Source of the DNA: Antrodiella citrinella
Lineage: Eukaryota > Basidiomycota > Agaricomycetes > Polyporales > Steccherinaceae
Direction of reading: 5' to 3'
Assembly: GCA_004802725.1 (NCBI GenBank)
Contig: SGPM01000342.1
Coordinates: 1 to 28,787, forward strand
DNA length: 28,787 bases
Both the position numbers and the translations under genes were made by a program. The notes below the pieces were generated by a model. It had not been told where the DNA came from and made no database searches. It saw only the letters and a list, made by a program, of their open reading frames with translations. This document shows, in pieces, positions 10,282 through 20,187 of this stretch (positions within the stretch are counted from its first letter, which is position 1; each line of letters begins with the position of its first letter).

Positions 10282-10847
10282 TTGTGGTTAATACAGCGAT
10301 AATATTGTCGCTTACTTCGTGAGTCAGAACAGTGTTGCTGTATCGGTTCTTGAGCTCCACCCAAATTCTGAGACCGTTCACGACATTAGATAATACATCC
10401 CCGAATCTCCGAGCCCATTGTGCTCACGTAGCCTCACCAATGACATTCGCACTATATCCACAAGTAACCCTTCTCAAGAGTCATTTCGAAATCGATAAGC
10501 ACCGGAACAATCGTTGTGCATGTTCCCGTCGACTCGCCGACGGACCGGGGTCACCAGTTTGAGCTAACTGGTCGAACGATCTGAGATTAGCATCGAGGTC
10601 ACAGATAGTGATGAAATCCAATCACTACCGCATCCGAAGAACCTCTCAAGCAGGTAGAGATGTTGGAGAGTCATCCGTTAGGGCCTTTGAGGTTTTGAGA
10701 AGTCGTTTGAAGGCCAATACCTCGCCGGTCAGTATTTGCGCTTGTGTCCGAGTCCACGCAGTATCGCACAGTGACAACGCTGAAGATTGGACGCGCGCAG
10801 GTCTTCATAAGCGAAATTTTGAAATGCCGTCACTAGTGCCCCGGCCC

Positions 10848-10925
10848 CCTGGCAGGCGGTAGCACAACGGTGGCAGCTGCCAGGCCCTGGAGACTTTTTG
10901 GAGACAAAAGTCTCCATTTTGTCTC
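10848..10925. repeat. Cluster of overlapping, mutually exclusive stem-loops
   Basis: CCTGGCAG (10848-10855) pairs with CTGCCAGG (10877-10884), and TGGCAGCTGCCA (10871-10882) is itself a perfect palindrome. Next, GGAGACTTTT (10889-10898) pairs with AAAAGTCTCC (10906-10915). GAGACAAAA (10901-10909) pairs instead with TTTTGTCTC (10917-10925). The last two stems share bases and cannot coexist. Confidence 0.85.
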
Positions 10926-11439
10926 AGAGTCCCATCACTGCAAAGGAGGTCGAAAGACCGCTCACCTCGGCGACGGCAAAATAGTTGGGATGATCATAAG
11001 ATTCATAACCGCCTTTTCATATTGCACAATGCACACTGGGGCAAAGGAAAATCCTACATACAGCAGTGGAAACGCTGGAGAAGGTCGACAGTACGGGAAA
11101 GCTCAGACTGCGGCGGGACTCTGTGGGAGTAAACGGGATGTTTGGACAGCTGAGGCGGTAACATCTTACACTCGATATCGATTCCGAGCAAGGGCTCGCT
11201 TATTCTCTATCAGCACCCATGTTCAGCCGTATCCGAGTCAAGGGTCGTCCTGCCATTTTTGTGGTCGAACAGGGTCGAGGAAGGGTCGATCCGCTTTTGT
11301 TCTAGCCGAAAACTGCTGGACTACCTCATACTTGAAGGCGCGACCTTTGCATCCTCTCACTCCTTCCTTCTCCTCTTTGCTTTCTCGCCGCCTGGCTGCC
11401 CCCATGGTTGAGAAGCCGCCTGACTTCGCGTAATTTTGG

Positions 11440-13127
11440 ATGTCCATTACTGCGAATACCATCGAAGCCTATAGGATCTAGTATGTGATGTACGTCTCTG
11501 AGCAGGAATTTGACTGACGTGGTGCGCGCAGTTGGGAGACCAACAGCTTCACTGTTGCGGCGAAAGGTGCGTAGTCAGCTTCCAGCGAGACGCGCTATTT
11601 GTTGTTGACATCTTCTGCCGTAACTTACAGCACTTTTTCTCTGGGACTTTGTTATCACTTTCGATAGGGAAGTTCGATATGTTTGGGGACGGAGGCCTAC
11701 GATTGCGACAGTGCTGTTCATGGTGAACCGCTACATCAACCTTTCGGCCACCATCTTCCAGCTCTTTTCTCAATCGTCATTTGTGCATGCTAAAGTGAGT
11801 CACTGCATTTGAGCCAATATGCGATTTTCTGACACCTACACAGAGGTATCGTGTGCTTATCATTGTATTGTTCCGGTGAAGTGTTAACGTACCGCGCAGT
11901 TGCAAGGTGATTATTCGATTTGTGCAAGCACAGATCATCATCTCCTCGCTGATCTTCGCCCGTGAGTAAAGCCTCAGTTCCTATTGAAACCACGCCCAAC
12001 TCTTTGACTAGTTTTCTTCTCGTTGAGGATCTATGCAACATGGGGACGTGACTGGCGACCAGCCTTGCCCATTTTTCTACTGGCGTTAGTTCCGCCTGCT
12101 GCGAACATGGTACGTTATGAACATCTTACTGGGTGATCATGTTGTCTGACGGAGGCGTAGTACTTGTACTACAAGTCCCTGCCTGTGCCGGCTCCATTGC
12201 CGTCCGTTGGATGTGCATCAGAAGACTTTGTCACTGTAGATGTTTATCAAGCGTACGTTCTTCTATCAGTCAAATCCGTTCAGATCACACTAACACGTTG
12301 TATAGCTGTTCGTCTTCTCTCTTTGGATCTCAATGTTTTCGGGGCATTGACACCTTGTACAGTGGTAATCACTAATCGAGCATCCACGACGGCGTACGAG
12401 TTTCTCGTTGTGCTATTCACATTCATCAAGACAATCAAGTCCAAGAAAAATTCGCGATATTTTTACGACCGAACCCCACTTACCATTTTTCTTCTTCGAG
12501 ACGGTAAGTTTATTCTCACTGACTACATTCTTATATAGTTGCTGACTCCGTTCAGGTACCCTACATTTTATGTGAGTGTTGGAAGGCACGCATTCCCTGA
12601 TAATCGTTTCTCAACGTCTACAGGTTGATGCTAATTCTTAACGTTGCCCAAATTATTGTGGCCTCTATGCCCCAGGTGAGCTTCATAGCCTCGGGACTTT
12701 TGATATAGTCGACTGATATTTTTAAACTGCTAGGCAAATAACGCGCTATCGTACTTCATAACACCGTTTGTACTTTACTGTATCTCTGGCGGCCGAAGAA
12801 AGCTGATGGCCTTATAGATTGACTTCGATCCTCGTATCACGATTTCTTCTCAATCTGCGCCGTCTCGGCGATGCAGAGGAACGAGAAAGGACTTCGATAT
12901 TCGTGAACACGTCGATCTTCAGTGCACGTCAGTTTCACTCCGAGATCATCGGCAACCTTGGAGAAGAGCTGGACTATGGGACCTCTGTTGGCAGCACTGC
13001 AATACACTCGGAACAGCCGGGTGTGAAGCGTATGATCAGTCAGGACCTGTCTACTTTGGAGGACACGGTCTCCGGCGGAGCTTCTGGTACAGAGTACGAG
13101 CTCAGCCGTCTTCAGGATGACGCCTAG
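11440..13127 (+). CDS. DUF6533-type multi-pass membrane protein
   Basis: This is a member of the very large agaricomycete family of seven-helix membrane proteins with an N-terminal DUF6533 domain; its function is unknown. The first exons (11440-11480, 11532-11566, 11631-11794) encode a short lumenal N-terminus, FLWDFVITFDREVRYVWG, the domain hallmark, and the first helices. Later exons give SLRIYATWGRDWRP, then RDGTLHFMLM, then PLTSILVSRFLLNLRRLGD, the family's C-terminal signature, and a hydrophilic cytosolic tail. Frame after 11794 requires a 2-nt exon at 11844-11845. Between 12253 and 12305 a well-formed intron (GTACGT, CACTAAC, TATAG) cannot be removed without breaking the frame into the next helix, so either it is retained or there is a one-base indel. 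A 16-nt exon lies at 12556-12571. Start and stop are well supported; the middle is not settled. Confidence 0.75.
11844..11845 (+). other. Predicted 2-nt micro-exon (AG) in the DUF6533 gene
   Basis: Upstream intron 11795-11843 (49 nt) has GTGAGT, CTGAC and ACAG. Downstream intron 11846-11899 (54 nt) has GTATCG, GTTAAC and GCAG. Only the two bases AG lie between them. Including them makes AAA-AGT-TGC-AAG in the family frame (K-S-C-K, then the next helix); skipping them breaks the frame. Confidence 0.5.
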
Positions 13128-13621
13128 CAGGGATTTGTTGTTTGTAATCATTCGTTTTAAGTTCCAATGTGTCTATTCAGCCGACAGTGAAGCTCTGAAC
13201 GATCGTCGCCGATGCGAAGAGATATTCGGAAAAAGTCCATCTACGTCACGGTACGCTGTCTGTTTGACAACTTGAAGTTGTCGATGTCGACCTCGAGAAC
13301 GAGCCTCAGTGGACCCGTATGACCATATGCATATCGTCAATGCGTACATACTAACTTACGACGATAGAAATACAATTGATTTTTTGCAAATCTAAACACC
13401 CATGCCTAGTTGTTCACCACCCCCTCACTTCGATACAGTTCAAAGTTAGTTTTTGTAGTTTGGTCTACCATAGGGCTCGGCCCTGCACGAAAATAAACGA
13501 GGAAAAAAGAAAGAAAAGAAAACACGCGTACCATACTGCACTACGAAGAATATGAGCAATCCTCATATCTAGTTCAAGTTACAGCCAGTTATTACAATCA
13601 TGACAAGACATAACAATGTCG
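13128..13621. other. Convergent 3' intergenic region
   Basis: The region between the stops of the DUF6533 gene (+) and the MFS gene (-) shows no coding evidence. A purine-rich A/G tract at about 13498-13525 is T/C-rich on the minus strand and may belong to the MFS 3' UTR or terminator. Nothing else is recognisable. Confidence 0.5.
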
Positions 13622-16232
13622 TCAGAGAGAGAAACGAGACTGTACGTATATGAGAGTCAGTAGGTGTGTATTTGACTAGTAGGATGTAATTGTACTCACA
13701 CGCAGGTTACTGCCTTTCACTTGCAAGAAAGGGATGACCAATAAGAAAAGACCCGCGACAACGGCGGACTCAACGCCAAACGTTTGGAGTGCACCATTCT
13801 TAGCAGCCCAAGGTACTTGGAAGTATGCGACGCTGAAGCCTCCCAGGATACGAGCGAGATTCACCAGTGACGAAACCTCGCCTTGTGACCTTGGGAAGCA
13901 ATCGTTACAGTATGCATCTAATATCGTTTCGTCAGGCTACGATGATGGATGCAGAATAAATGTACTCACAAACGGCGACAGTATTGATCATGATGGCAAT
14001 TGTGTTGACACCCCATCCAATAATGAACGCGCCGATGTTGAGGTGATCCTGGAACGCTGCACCGATGAGAACGAAACCGCAGACATACAACGGCACTGCA
14101 ACATAACAAGTCCTAGGTATATTGTCAGTCGCGTTGTGAAAAACGGATGCAGAGATATACGTACCAGAGACGATTCTCCGCCTCGAAGACTCCCTTGTTC
14201 CTTCGGATACAAAGGTTCATGACCCAGTCATTAAAGTATCGTCCCAGAAGTTCACCCATGAACGTCGCAACCTGATCACAAGACGAATTAGAACCAATGT
14301 CTCGTCAAAGCCAAGCCTTGTGAACGCACAATAGGAGTACTGCAGTATGGCATGATGAGTATCGCTATTCAATTGCCGTACGACTGTAAATAGCTCACCC
14401 ATAAACGCCCGCAGTTGCAAAGTGGCCAAACCCGAAACCAACGGGAGGGGGTGTCCCAAGGAAGACAGCAGTGGTAACCTGAAAAAGATGAGCATGTGTA
14501 TGACAGGGCTCATATAATATTAAGTACTCACATTCACACCGATACCGAAACCGAAAACTGCAGCTTCGAAAATGAGAATCATTAGGATATGGGGTCTCCA
14601 GATGATGTTTATGCACGCAAATATGACTTCGGCCCAGCTAGATCTGTACTTGGCCATGCGGACGCCGGTGACACCGAGAAGAGTCTGAAGGCGGTAGAGG
14701 AATCCGGCCTTGGCAAAAAGCCTTGGGTTTGACGAAGTCCGGTCATAGATACTAGGTTTCGCTGATGAGAACGCTTCCGGAGGAGACTGCAGAAATGTTA
14801 CGTACGTTTCTTCGCCAAAGAAGGCGATGAGAAGAAGTACAATGGCACCGTAGATTGAACCGATTCCATACGCCCAGCGCCAGCTTGAAAACACGCAAGG
14901 TTAGTCTACGATCTACAGTGGTATGGAAGACATGAGACTCTGGTGTACCTTGCCCGAGCGACCAAGAATCCGAAGAGAAAGGGCGAGAGGAAGGGAGAAA
15001 TGATGAAACCCATCGTCCAGATGTTAAGCTACCGCGATGCAATATTAGGATACGCAGGACCGAGAACTACGATGAACTACTTACCTTGCGGGCTTGCAAA
15101 TGGAAGGGGAACAAGTCCGTTACAATATAGAGACCCTGAGTGAGCAGAAAAGATCGTATCTAGTTTTCCGGAGGAGAAAAGGGTAAGAGGCTTACAGTCA
15201 CTTGGGGAGTGGTACTGTTACGATGCATGATAAGTGAAGCGATCGTATACGAGTTACAATCGCCACTTACGCGAAGAATGCATTCAAGCAACGCATTGCT
15301 ATACCAGAGGAATAAATGCTTGCGCACAAAGGGCGAATTTGGGGACTCACCTGCAAAAGTCTTGAGATTGGGTGCAAAGGTACAGCCTACGAGGAAGCCT
15401 AAGGAAAGAAGCTGCCGTATCACAATTTCATCAGATCAAGCAGGCACGAAAACATCACGAAAAAGCCGCACCTGGGTCCAAAACATGATAGGAAGACGGC
15501 CATACCGGCGCATGAGCATAACGGAAAAGATACCTCCCCATCCGAGAAGGAAGATACTCCAACTGTAAAGCAAAGATCAGCATCATCCACACGGCCCTAT
15601 GCGTACGGAAAACTCGCTTCGACGTAAGATTGTTGATGACGCCGGTCGTCGTGTCGTACTCTTGGGCGAGCGCAAAGATAGAGGCAATACCTATTTAATA
15701 GCACACACTGGCATGTCAACAATGGAAAGAACTCAAACAGTATCTCGATACATACCAATTCCCGAATCGAAGTCTGGAACAATAGCAGCCAGAGTGGTAA
15801 TGAAAAGTTGCAGATTTTTGCGAAAACGCGTCCACTAGTGCAGTCACGGTATGACAATAGTCAGTGAGGTCGGAAGCACGTCGCAAGAGAAGAGACTGAC
15901 ATTTTGCGGATCTTCTGGATCATCGGTAGGTTGAGGCCACAAGACCGTCTTCCCATCCTCAGCGAGCTTCAGATTGTTCGCAATCTCCTCACCGAATTCG
16001 ATCTTGGCTTCCCTGTCCGCTACTGTAAGTCTTACTCCATAAACACAAGTCGAAGTACTTACTCAATATCCACCACGAGCCGCCCTACATTCGTTTCGTG
16101 ATACCTCAGCAGGTCAATGACGCTGGCATCAGGACTAGAACCGACATCCGAAAGCTGAGCCTCCTTTTCCAATTTGGAGGAGACCTCGCTCAGGATAGTA
16201 AGTGTCGTCACAGGCTGCGACATCTGCGGCAT
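13622..16232 (-). CDS. Major facilitator superfamily transporter (DHA1-like)
   Basis: This is a 12-helix plasma-membrane transporter of the MFS, close to drug:H+ antiporter-like fungal permeases; the substrate is unknown. The N-terminus is hydrophilic and acidic, with DPEDPQNW just before helix 1, as in DHA1 proteins. The helix 2-3 loop carries RRYGRLP, the MFS loop signature. Helix blocks are visible at about 15400-15300 (GFLVGCTFAP), 15000-14800 (SWRWAYGIGSIYG), 14600-14400 (FGIGV, PPPVGFGFGHFATAGVYG) and 13860-13740 (GGFSVAYFQVPWAAKNG). More than ten short introns are present. A last intron at 13640-13699 (GTGAGT, CTGAC, TACAG) leads to an 18-nt exon ending LRSRFSL at 13622; reading through instead ends at 13676. 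The ATG at 16232 is the first after an in-frame stop, and a second ATG follows at 16223. Confidence 0.82.
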
Positions 16233-16315
16233 GGATTGTGTGACGAGCTATGAAGATAACTGTAGTTTGAAGGTGGAAGGTCCAGGCGTAAGGAGTCCTG
16301 GAAGCTGGTAGCCAT
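16208..16315 (-). other. Upstream ORF overlapping the MFS start
   Basis: An ATG at 16315 in a different frame opens 35 codons and stops at 16208, inside the MFS coding region. If the mRNA starts upstream of 16315, ribosomes reading this frame would pass both MFS start codons (16232 and 16223), which would reduce translation of the transporter. The transcription start is unknown. Confidence 0.35.
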
Positions 16316-17114
16316 GATGATCGAAGCCAGTATTTATACCAACAGTGAGCTTGCGAGGATAGGTCACGATATACGATCAGAAGGTGAGTCTCTGCATGAC
16401 AAAAGATCTCTCGAAGTCAACCCAAGAGTTGAAGTCGTCCTATGGTATCGATTGGTACGTGTATACTTGATCATTGCTAGCACTACCGAGTCCGATGGCC
16501 GCTGGGATACCGACTCGGTGTCGGAGCTAAGTCGTCGAAACAGTGGAATGAAGTGACGACAGAGGTCTTACCGTGGCATCAATTGCTGAAAGAAGGTGAC
16601 ATTCGTCGCGCATGTGGTCCACTTTACGAATATCTGGATAAGGAGGTGGGTACCTCCTCAAGTCGAGACCGAGACCGAGTTTGAACTTTGTCTGCCCGCA
16701 CAGCGCTTTGACTTGGATTTGACAGAGCAAGAACCTACAACACGGGCGTTTATGTAAGTGTTAAGCACAAAAATCAACAAATCACTTCACTATGAATCCA
16801 TACTAGCTGAGTGTTGTCAATATCCATCATATGAGAGTTTTTGCCACCGCGACTGTTGGAAAACGTTTGTAGTTACTCGGTAGCCTAAAGCGGAGACAGT
16901 GCCAGCACGATTCGGATCAGCCGAACTTGAAGATCTTATCTACAAAATTCAGACTCTACTGTACTAGTAGTTCGAGCTTGGTGAGTCTTTGACTTTGACT
17001 TGCGCCAACAAGGACCTACCTATTCGCTTGTTATCCAGGTGTGTAACCCACCTATCTTGTTGAAAGAAATAACAGCTCATATTTGGGATCAAAACTTGCA
17101 GTCCCGGGCACAAC
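16233..17114. other. Divergent promoter region, MFS (-) / EFM7 (+)
   Basis: I found no gene in this 882-bp interval. It contains an 8-bp perfect inverted repeat (ACCGAGTC at about 16489 and GACTCGGT at about 16516) with CGG/CCG half-sites, which could bind a Zn2Cys6 factor, and otherwise mixed sequence. Confidence 0.45.
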
Positions 17115-18240
17115 ATGTCCGACTCCGACTCAGATGAGGAACATGCACCTCTTTCACTAGATGATATCTTCCCTGTGAGAACTGACTTACGGTGAGACTC
17201 CACCTTGGCCGGACCCTCATCGTAGTTTTTTCTTGCTAGGAACCACCAAGGCCGGCCACACCCCCATCCGACAGGGGCCACATACATCCGAGATCCTGGG
17301 TTTCCGGCTGAGGATTGGTCTCGTGTAGAGATCTCCTTGGTTGGTTCACATCCGCTGTGGGGACATCATCTGTAAGCCAACAAAATTCGGTTCTTAATCA
17401 TGGACTTACCGCATGTATCTGCTATAGCTGGAACGCGTCCCTTGCTTTTGCATCATATCTGGATGTCAACGACAATCTGTATCGTGGTCGACACGTCCTC
17501 GAACTTGGAGCTGGTGGTGGTCTTCCTGGAATTGTCGCGGCCAAAAATGGCGCGAAAGTCGTATGTCCCGAGCCCGAATGGCACACTCGCTGGACTTATT
17601 CAAATGCTGTATTTAGACCGTGATCACAGATTATCCGGACAAAGCACTGCTAGACAACCTACGTTTGAATGTGGCTACTAACGTCAAGGAACAAAATGAC
17701 GTACATGTGCACGTCGAGGTACCTTCTTCATTATATTGTCTTAGTAACTACCTAAACGTTTATCCAGGGCTACATCTGGGGTCGATCAGTTGACCCATTA
17801 CTAGCTTTTTGTAGGTCCTCAGGAGGAGCTCGAAGTTATGACATGATCATCATGGCCGATCTCATCTTCAATCACTCACAAGTGAGTATAAGTCCACTCC
17901 CTATCCTTACATTCACTGAGGTCTGTGAAGCACAACGCCCTCCTTGATACCTGCGAGTGCGCGTTGGAAAACGACACTGCAGGTGCTTTCCAGCCTTGCG
18001 TACTCGTATTCTATTCACACCATCGGCCCCATCTTGCACACCGCGATATGGAGTTTTTTGAGAAAGCTCGACAGCGAGGATGGACTTGCGAAGAAATCCT
18101 GACTAAACGGTATCCTGTGAGTCGCTCTCTCGTGCATAGATGGACATCGCGTGATGATCATGTCGTAGCCTATGTTTCCGGAGGACTCGGGAGAAGAGGA
18201 AATTCGCGCGACCGTGCACGGATGGAAGCTTGTCCGCTGA
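17115..18240 (+). CDS. EFM7: EFM7-like protein N-terminal and lysine methyltransferase
   Basis: This is a seven-beta-strand SAM-dependent methyltransferase of the EFM7/Nnt1 family, which methylates the N-terminus and an adjacent lysine of eEF1A in the cytosol. Exons are 17115-17174 or 17191, 17240-17371, 17428-17560, 17617-17718, 17768-17881, 17931-18116 and 18169-18240. Family blocks follow in order: GSHPLWGHHLWNAS, SAM motif I VLELGAGGGLPGIVAAKNGA, TDYPD, GYIWG, MADLIFNHSQ, VLVFYSHHRPHL and the end HGWKLVR. Using the donor at 17192 gives 271 residues in one frame. Using the donor at 17175 preserves the expected PEPPRPATPP motif but goes out of frame at a run of five C (17261-17265). Either the run carries an extra base or splicing has shifted. 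The rest of the gene looks intact. Confidence 0.85.
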
Positions 18241-18518
18241 TGATTCTCGGTTTCAACAGTATAACACTTATATGTATCTATAGCTGTAGCCACTGGGTCG
18301 TTATACACTATTCTCAGCTTGGGCTCTACCTCTTGGGAGCTTGAGTCGACTTCCGCCCAATTGCACCAGATCTCTCGAGATTAGATTGCGGACGATATCG
18401 TTGAGCGCCAACTTGTCCATGTGCAACTTGAACACAGACTCCGACTCCTCGACGGTGGAGTCTGGACACTCTACATACTTCGACATATTACCCATCTCTC
18501 CGTTACCCATACTTCGAT

Positions 18519-20116
18519 ATGATTCGCTCACCAGTGAATGACCGCAAAGCCTCCTACAAAGCACCTCCAGGACCCATAAGAGACGCCGCCTCATCGCAAG
18601 AGCACCGAAGACAGAAGGTATGTATCTCGTGACATAATTCTATACCAAATTAACAAAGTCGGACAGGCTCTCGAGGAGCAGAAACGAGTGCGCACTAGTG
18701 CCTCATTTCAATCAGTATCACTTGGTCTCACCTGCTACTTGGTCACTAGAGACGTGCTGAGCGATTCGATTCGACGCGTCAATTGGACTTCTTTGCTGGG
18801 CTCTCTCTAGGACATTCAGACGACGAGGAAGTTGAAGATGCCCCGGATGTTGTTCTGGAGGGTGTCTCAACCTTTGCTCCACTGCTTCCTCCTTCGAATG
18901 CTGTCGTGAACGAAGTTGCAAGTCCCTCTGCTCCACCAGTGCACGTCAATGTCGCCACGAAGGACGACACCACGCAACCGAGTACTAACGGGAAGAAGAA
19001 AAACAAGAACAAGCGCAAAGGCAAAGGAAAGTCCTCGGTAGCAAAGTCCAATCCTGGACCTCCTGTTCCTGGGAAGTGGGGAGACAAATGCATGTACGCA
19101 GAGCTGTTGGAAATGAACGAGGAGTTCGATCTTGTGAAGGGCGACGGTATCCCAGACGACATTGAATCCGGTTGGGTAGCTGTGGCGCCAGTTCCCAAGG
19201 GCAAACGATGTCTTGCGATCACCCATGCAGCGTCCGGCATTGCTGGTATTGGTAAGTGAGGCAACTGCTCTTTGTATATACACTTATAACCTGTTGCTAT
19301 AGTTCCAAACACGACCTTGAGGTCAAGGCTGCTCGGCAAACCTTTGATGAAACCTTTCCCTTCCTCGCTTCCTCCGCACACGGTCCTTGACTGTATTTTG
19401 GACGATGGATGGCGAAACAATGGTATACTACACATACTCGATGTCATGAAGTGGAAAGGTCAGGATATTGGCGATTGCGAAACACCTTTCAGGTACAAAG
19501 AATCTCATGCATTGACAACTTTCCCATACTGACCCCATGAACAGGTTTTGGTGGAGAGATACGCGCCTTTCGGAGCTATCAGCATTCCCTCCCCCAGCTG
19601 CCGAGGAACAACATAACCAAACGATACCCTCAGCATACCAATTCCCATATCCAACAATGCTTCTCGCTATCCCATGTCACACAGACACTACGCTTCCATA
19701 TATCTCCAACACCTTGATACCCATCACCCGCAGTTCACGACATATTCCTGTTACGATTCCGGCATCCACAGCATCCGGCATGATGGAAACAGACAACGCA
19801 CCCGCAGACGCATTCGCCCCAATCCAATCAGTGACTGCAGAAGTCAAGTCAGACGGGCTTTTACTCTACGACGCGCGATCGACGTATGAGCCAGGCACGA
19901 GTCCCCTGAGTACCTGGGTCCCTATTCGACCGTATACCGACAACAGCCATCGAGACGAGTCTATGCATGCTGATGAAGAAGGTCCGTTAGATCGTTTTGA
20001 ACGGTGAGTATTCCTCGCCTTCGTCTGCTTTGAACATGCTGTCTGACTATAAGAACAGGTTGATCAAGCGCAGACTGGAGGGTGGGAAAGGAGAGCTGCA
20101 CATGGACATGTGGTGA
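18519..20116 (+). CDS. Snurportin-1 homologue
   Basis: This is an adaptor that binds the trimethylguanosine cap of U snRNPs and delivers them to importin-beta for nuclear import. Six exons (18519-18617, 18667-18687, 18750-19251, 19303-19492, 19545-20003, 20059-20116) give 442 residues in frame; exon 2 is only 21 nt. The N-terminal basic stretch (RKASYKAPPGP, then EEQKRRRAERFDSTRQLDFF) corresponds to the importin-beta-binding region. The cap-binding domain shows GWVAVAPVPKGKRCLAI, TVLDCILDD and ILDVMKWKGQDIGDCETPFR-FWW, matching the conserved pattern. A Lys-rich low-complexity insert (about residues 110-125) is unlike animal proteins. The acidic insert and long Pro/Thr segment at 19640-19780 are typical fungal expansions. 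The start is the only ATG after an upstream in-frame stop. Confidence 0.85.
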
Positions 20117-20187
20117 GGATGTCGTTCATGGTTGTATATTTGTGAGCTAGACAGCTGCGACGCAATGCCAGTGAATGAATTCGCATT

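Larger units (their letters stand above)
9391..11439. other. Gene-free, inverted-repeat-rich block
   Basis: Two kilobases have no open frame that I can tie to a protein family, and the longest stop-free stretches have no splice or composition support. The block contains two G/C-run hairpins, a pair of about 28-bp inverted repeats 350 bp apart, repeated GTTTTGAG-type motifs, and a cluster of overlapping stem-loops at 10848-10925. This pattern suits a decayed or non-autonomous transposable element, or nested remnants, rather than a promoter alone. The last part must hold the promoter of the DUF6533 gene. Confidence 0.55.

Noticed and set aside
10860..10870. TAGCACAACGG, similar to a tRNA A box, suggesting a tRNA or SINE
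   Set aside because: There is no foldable cloverleaf and no well-placed B box. The sequence is better explained by the surrounding inverted repeats.
10870..11433. 187-codon plus-strand frame upstream of the DUF6533 gene
   Set aside because: It runs through the overlapping hairpins, has no domain pattern, and ends immediately before the DUF6533 start. Likely chance.
12837..13151. Minus-strand frame of 104 codons
   Set aside because: It is the shadow of the hydrophilic C-terminal exon of the DUF6533 gene.
8146..16502. CCGAGTCCGATGG shared by the ARD upstream region (8146-8159) and the MFS promoter (16489-16502)
   Set aside because: A shared 13-mer is expected a few times by chance in a window this size, and the flanks do not match.
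18301..18594. 97-codon minus-strand frame between EFM7 and snurportin
   Set aside because: It overlaps the well-supported first exon of snurportin in antisense and shows no family pattern or splice support.
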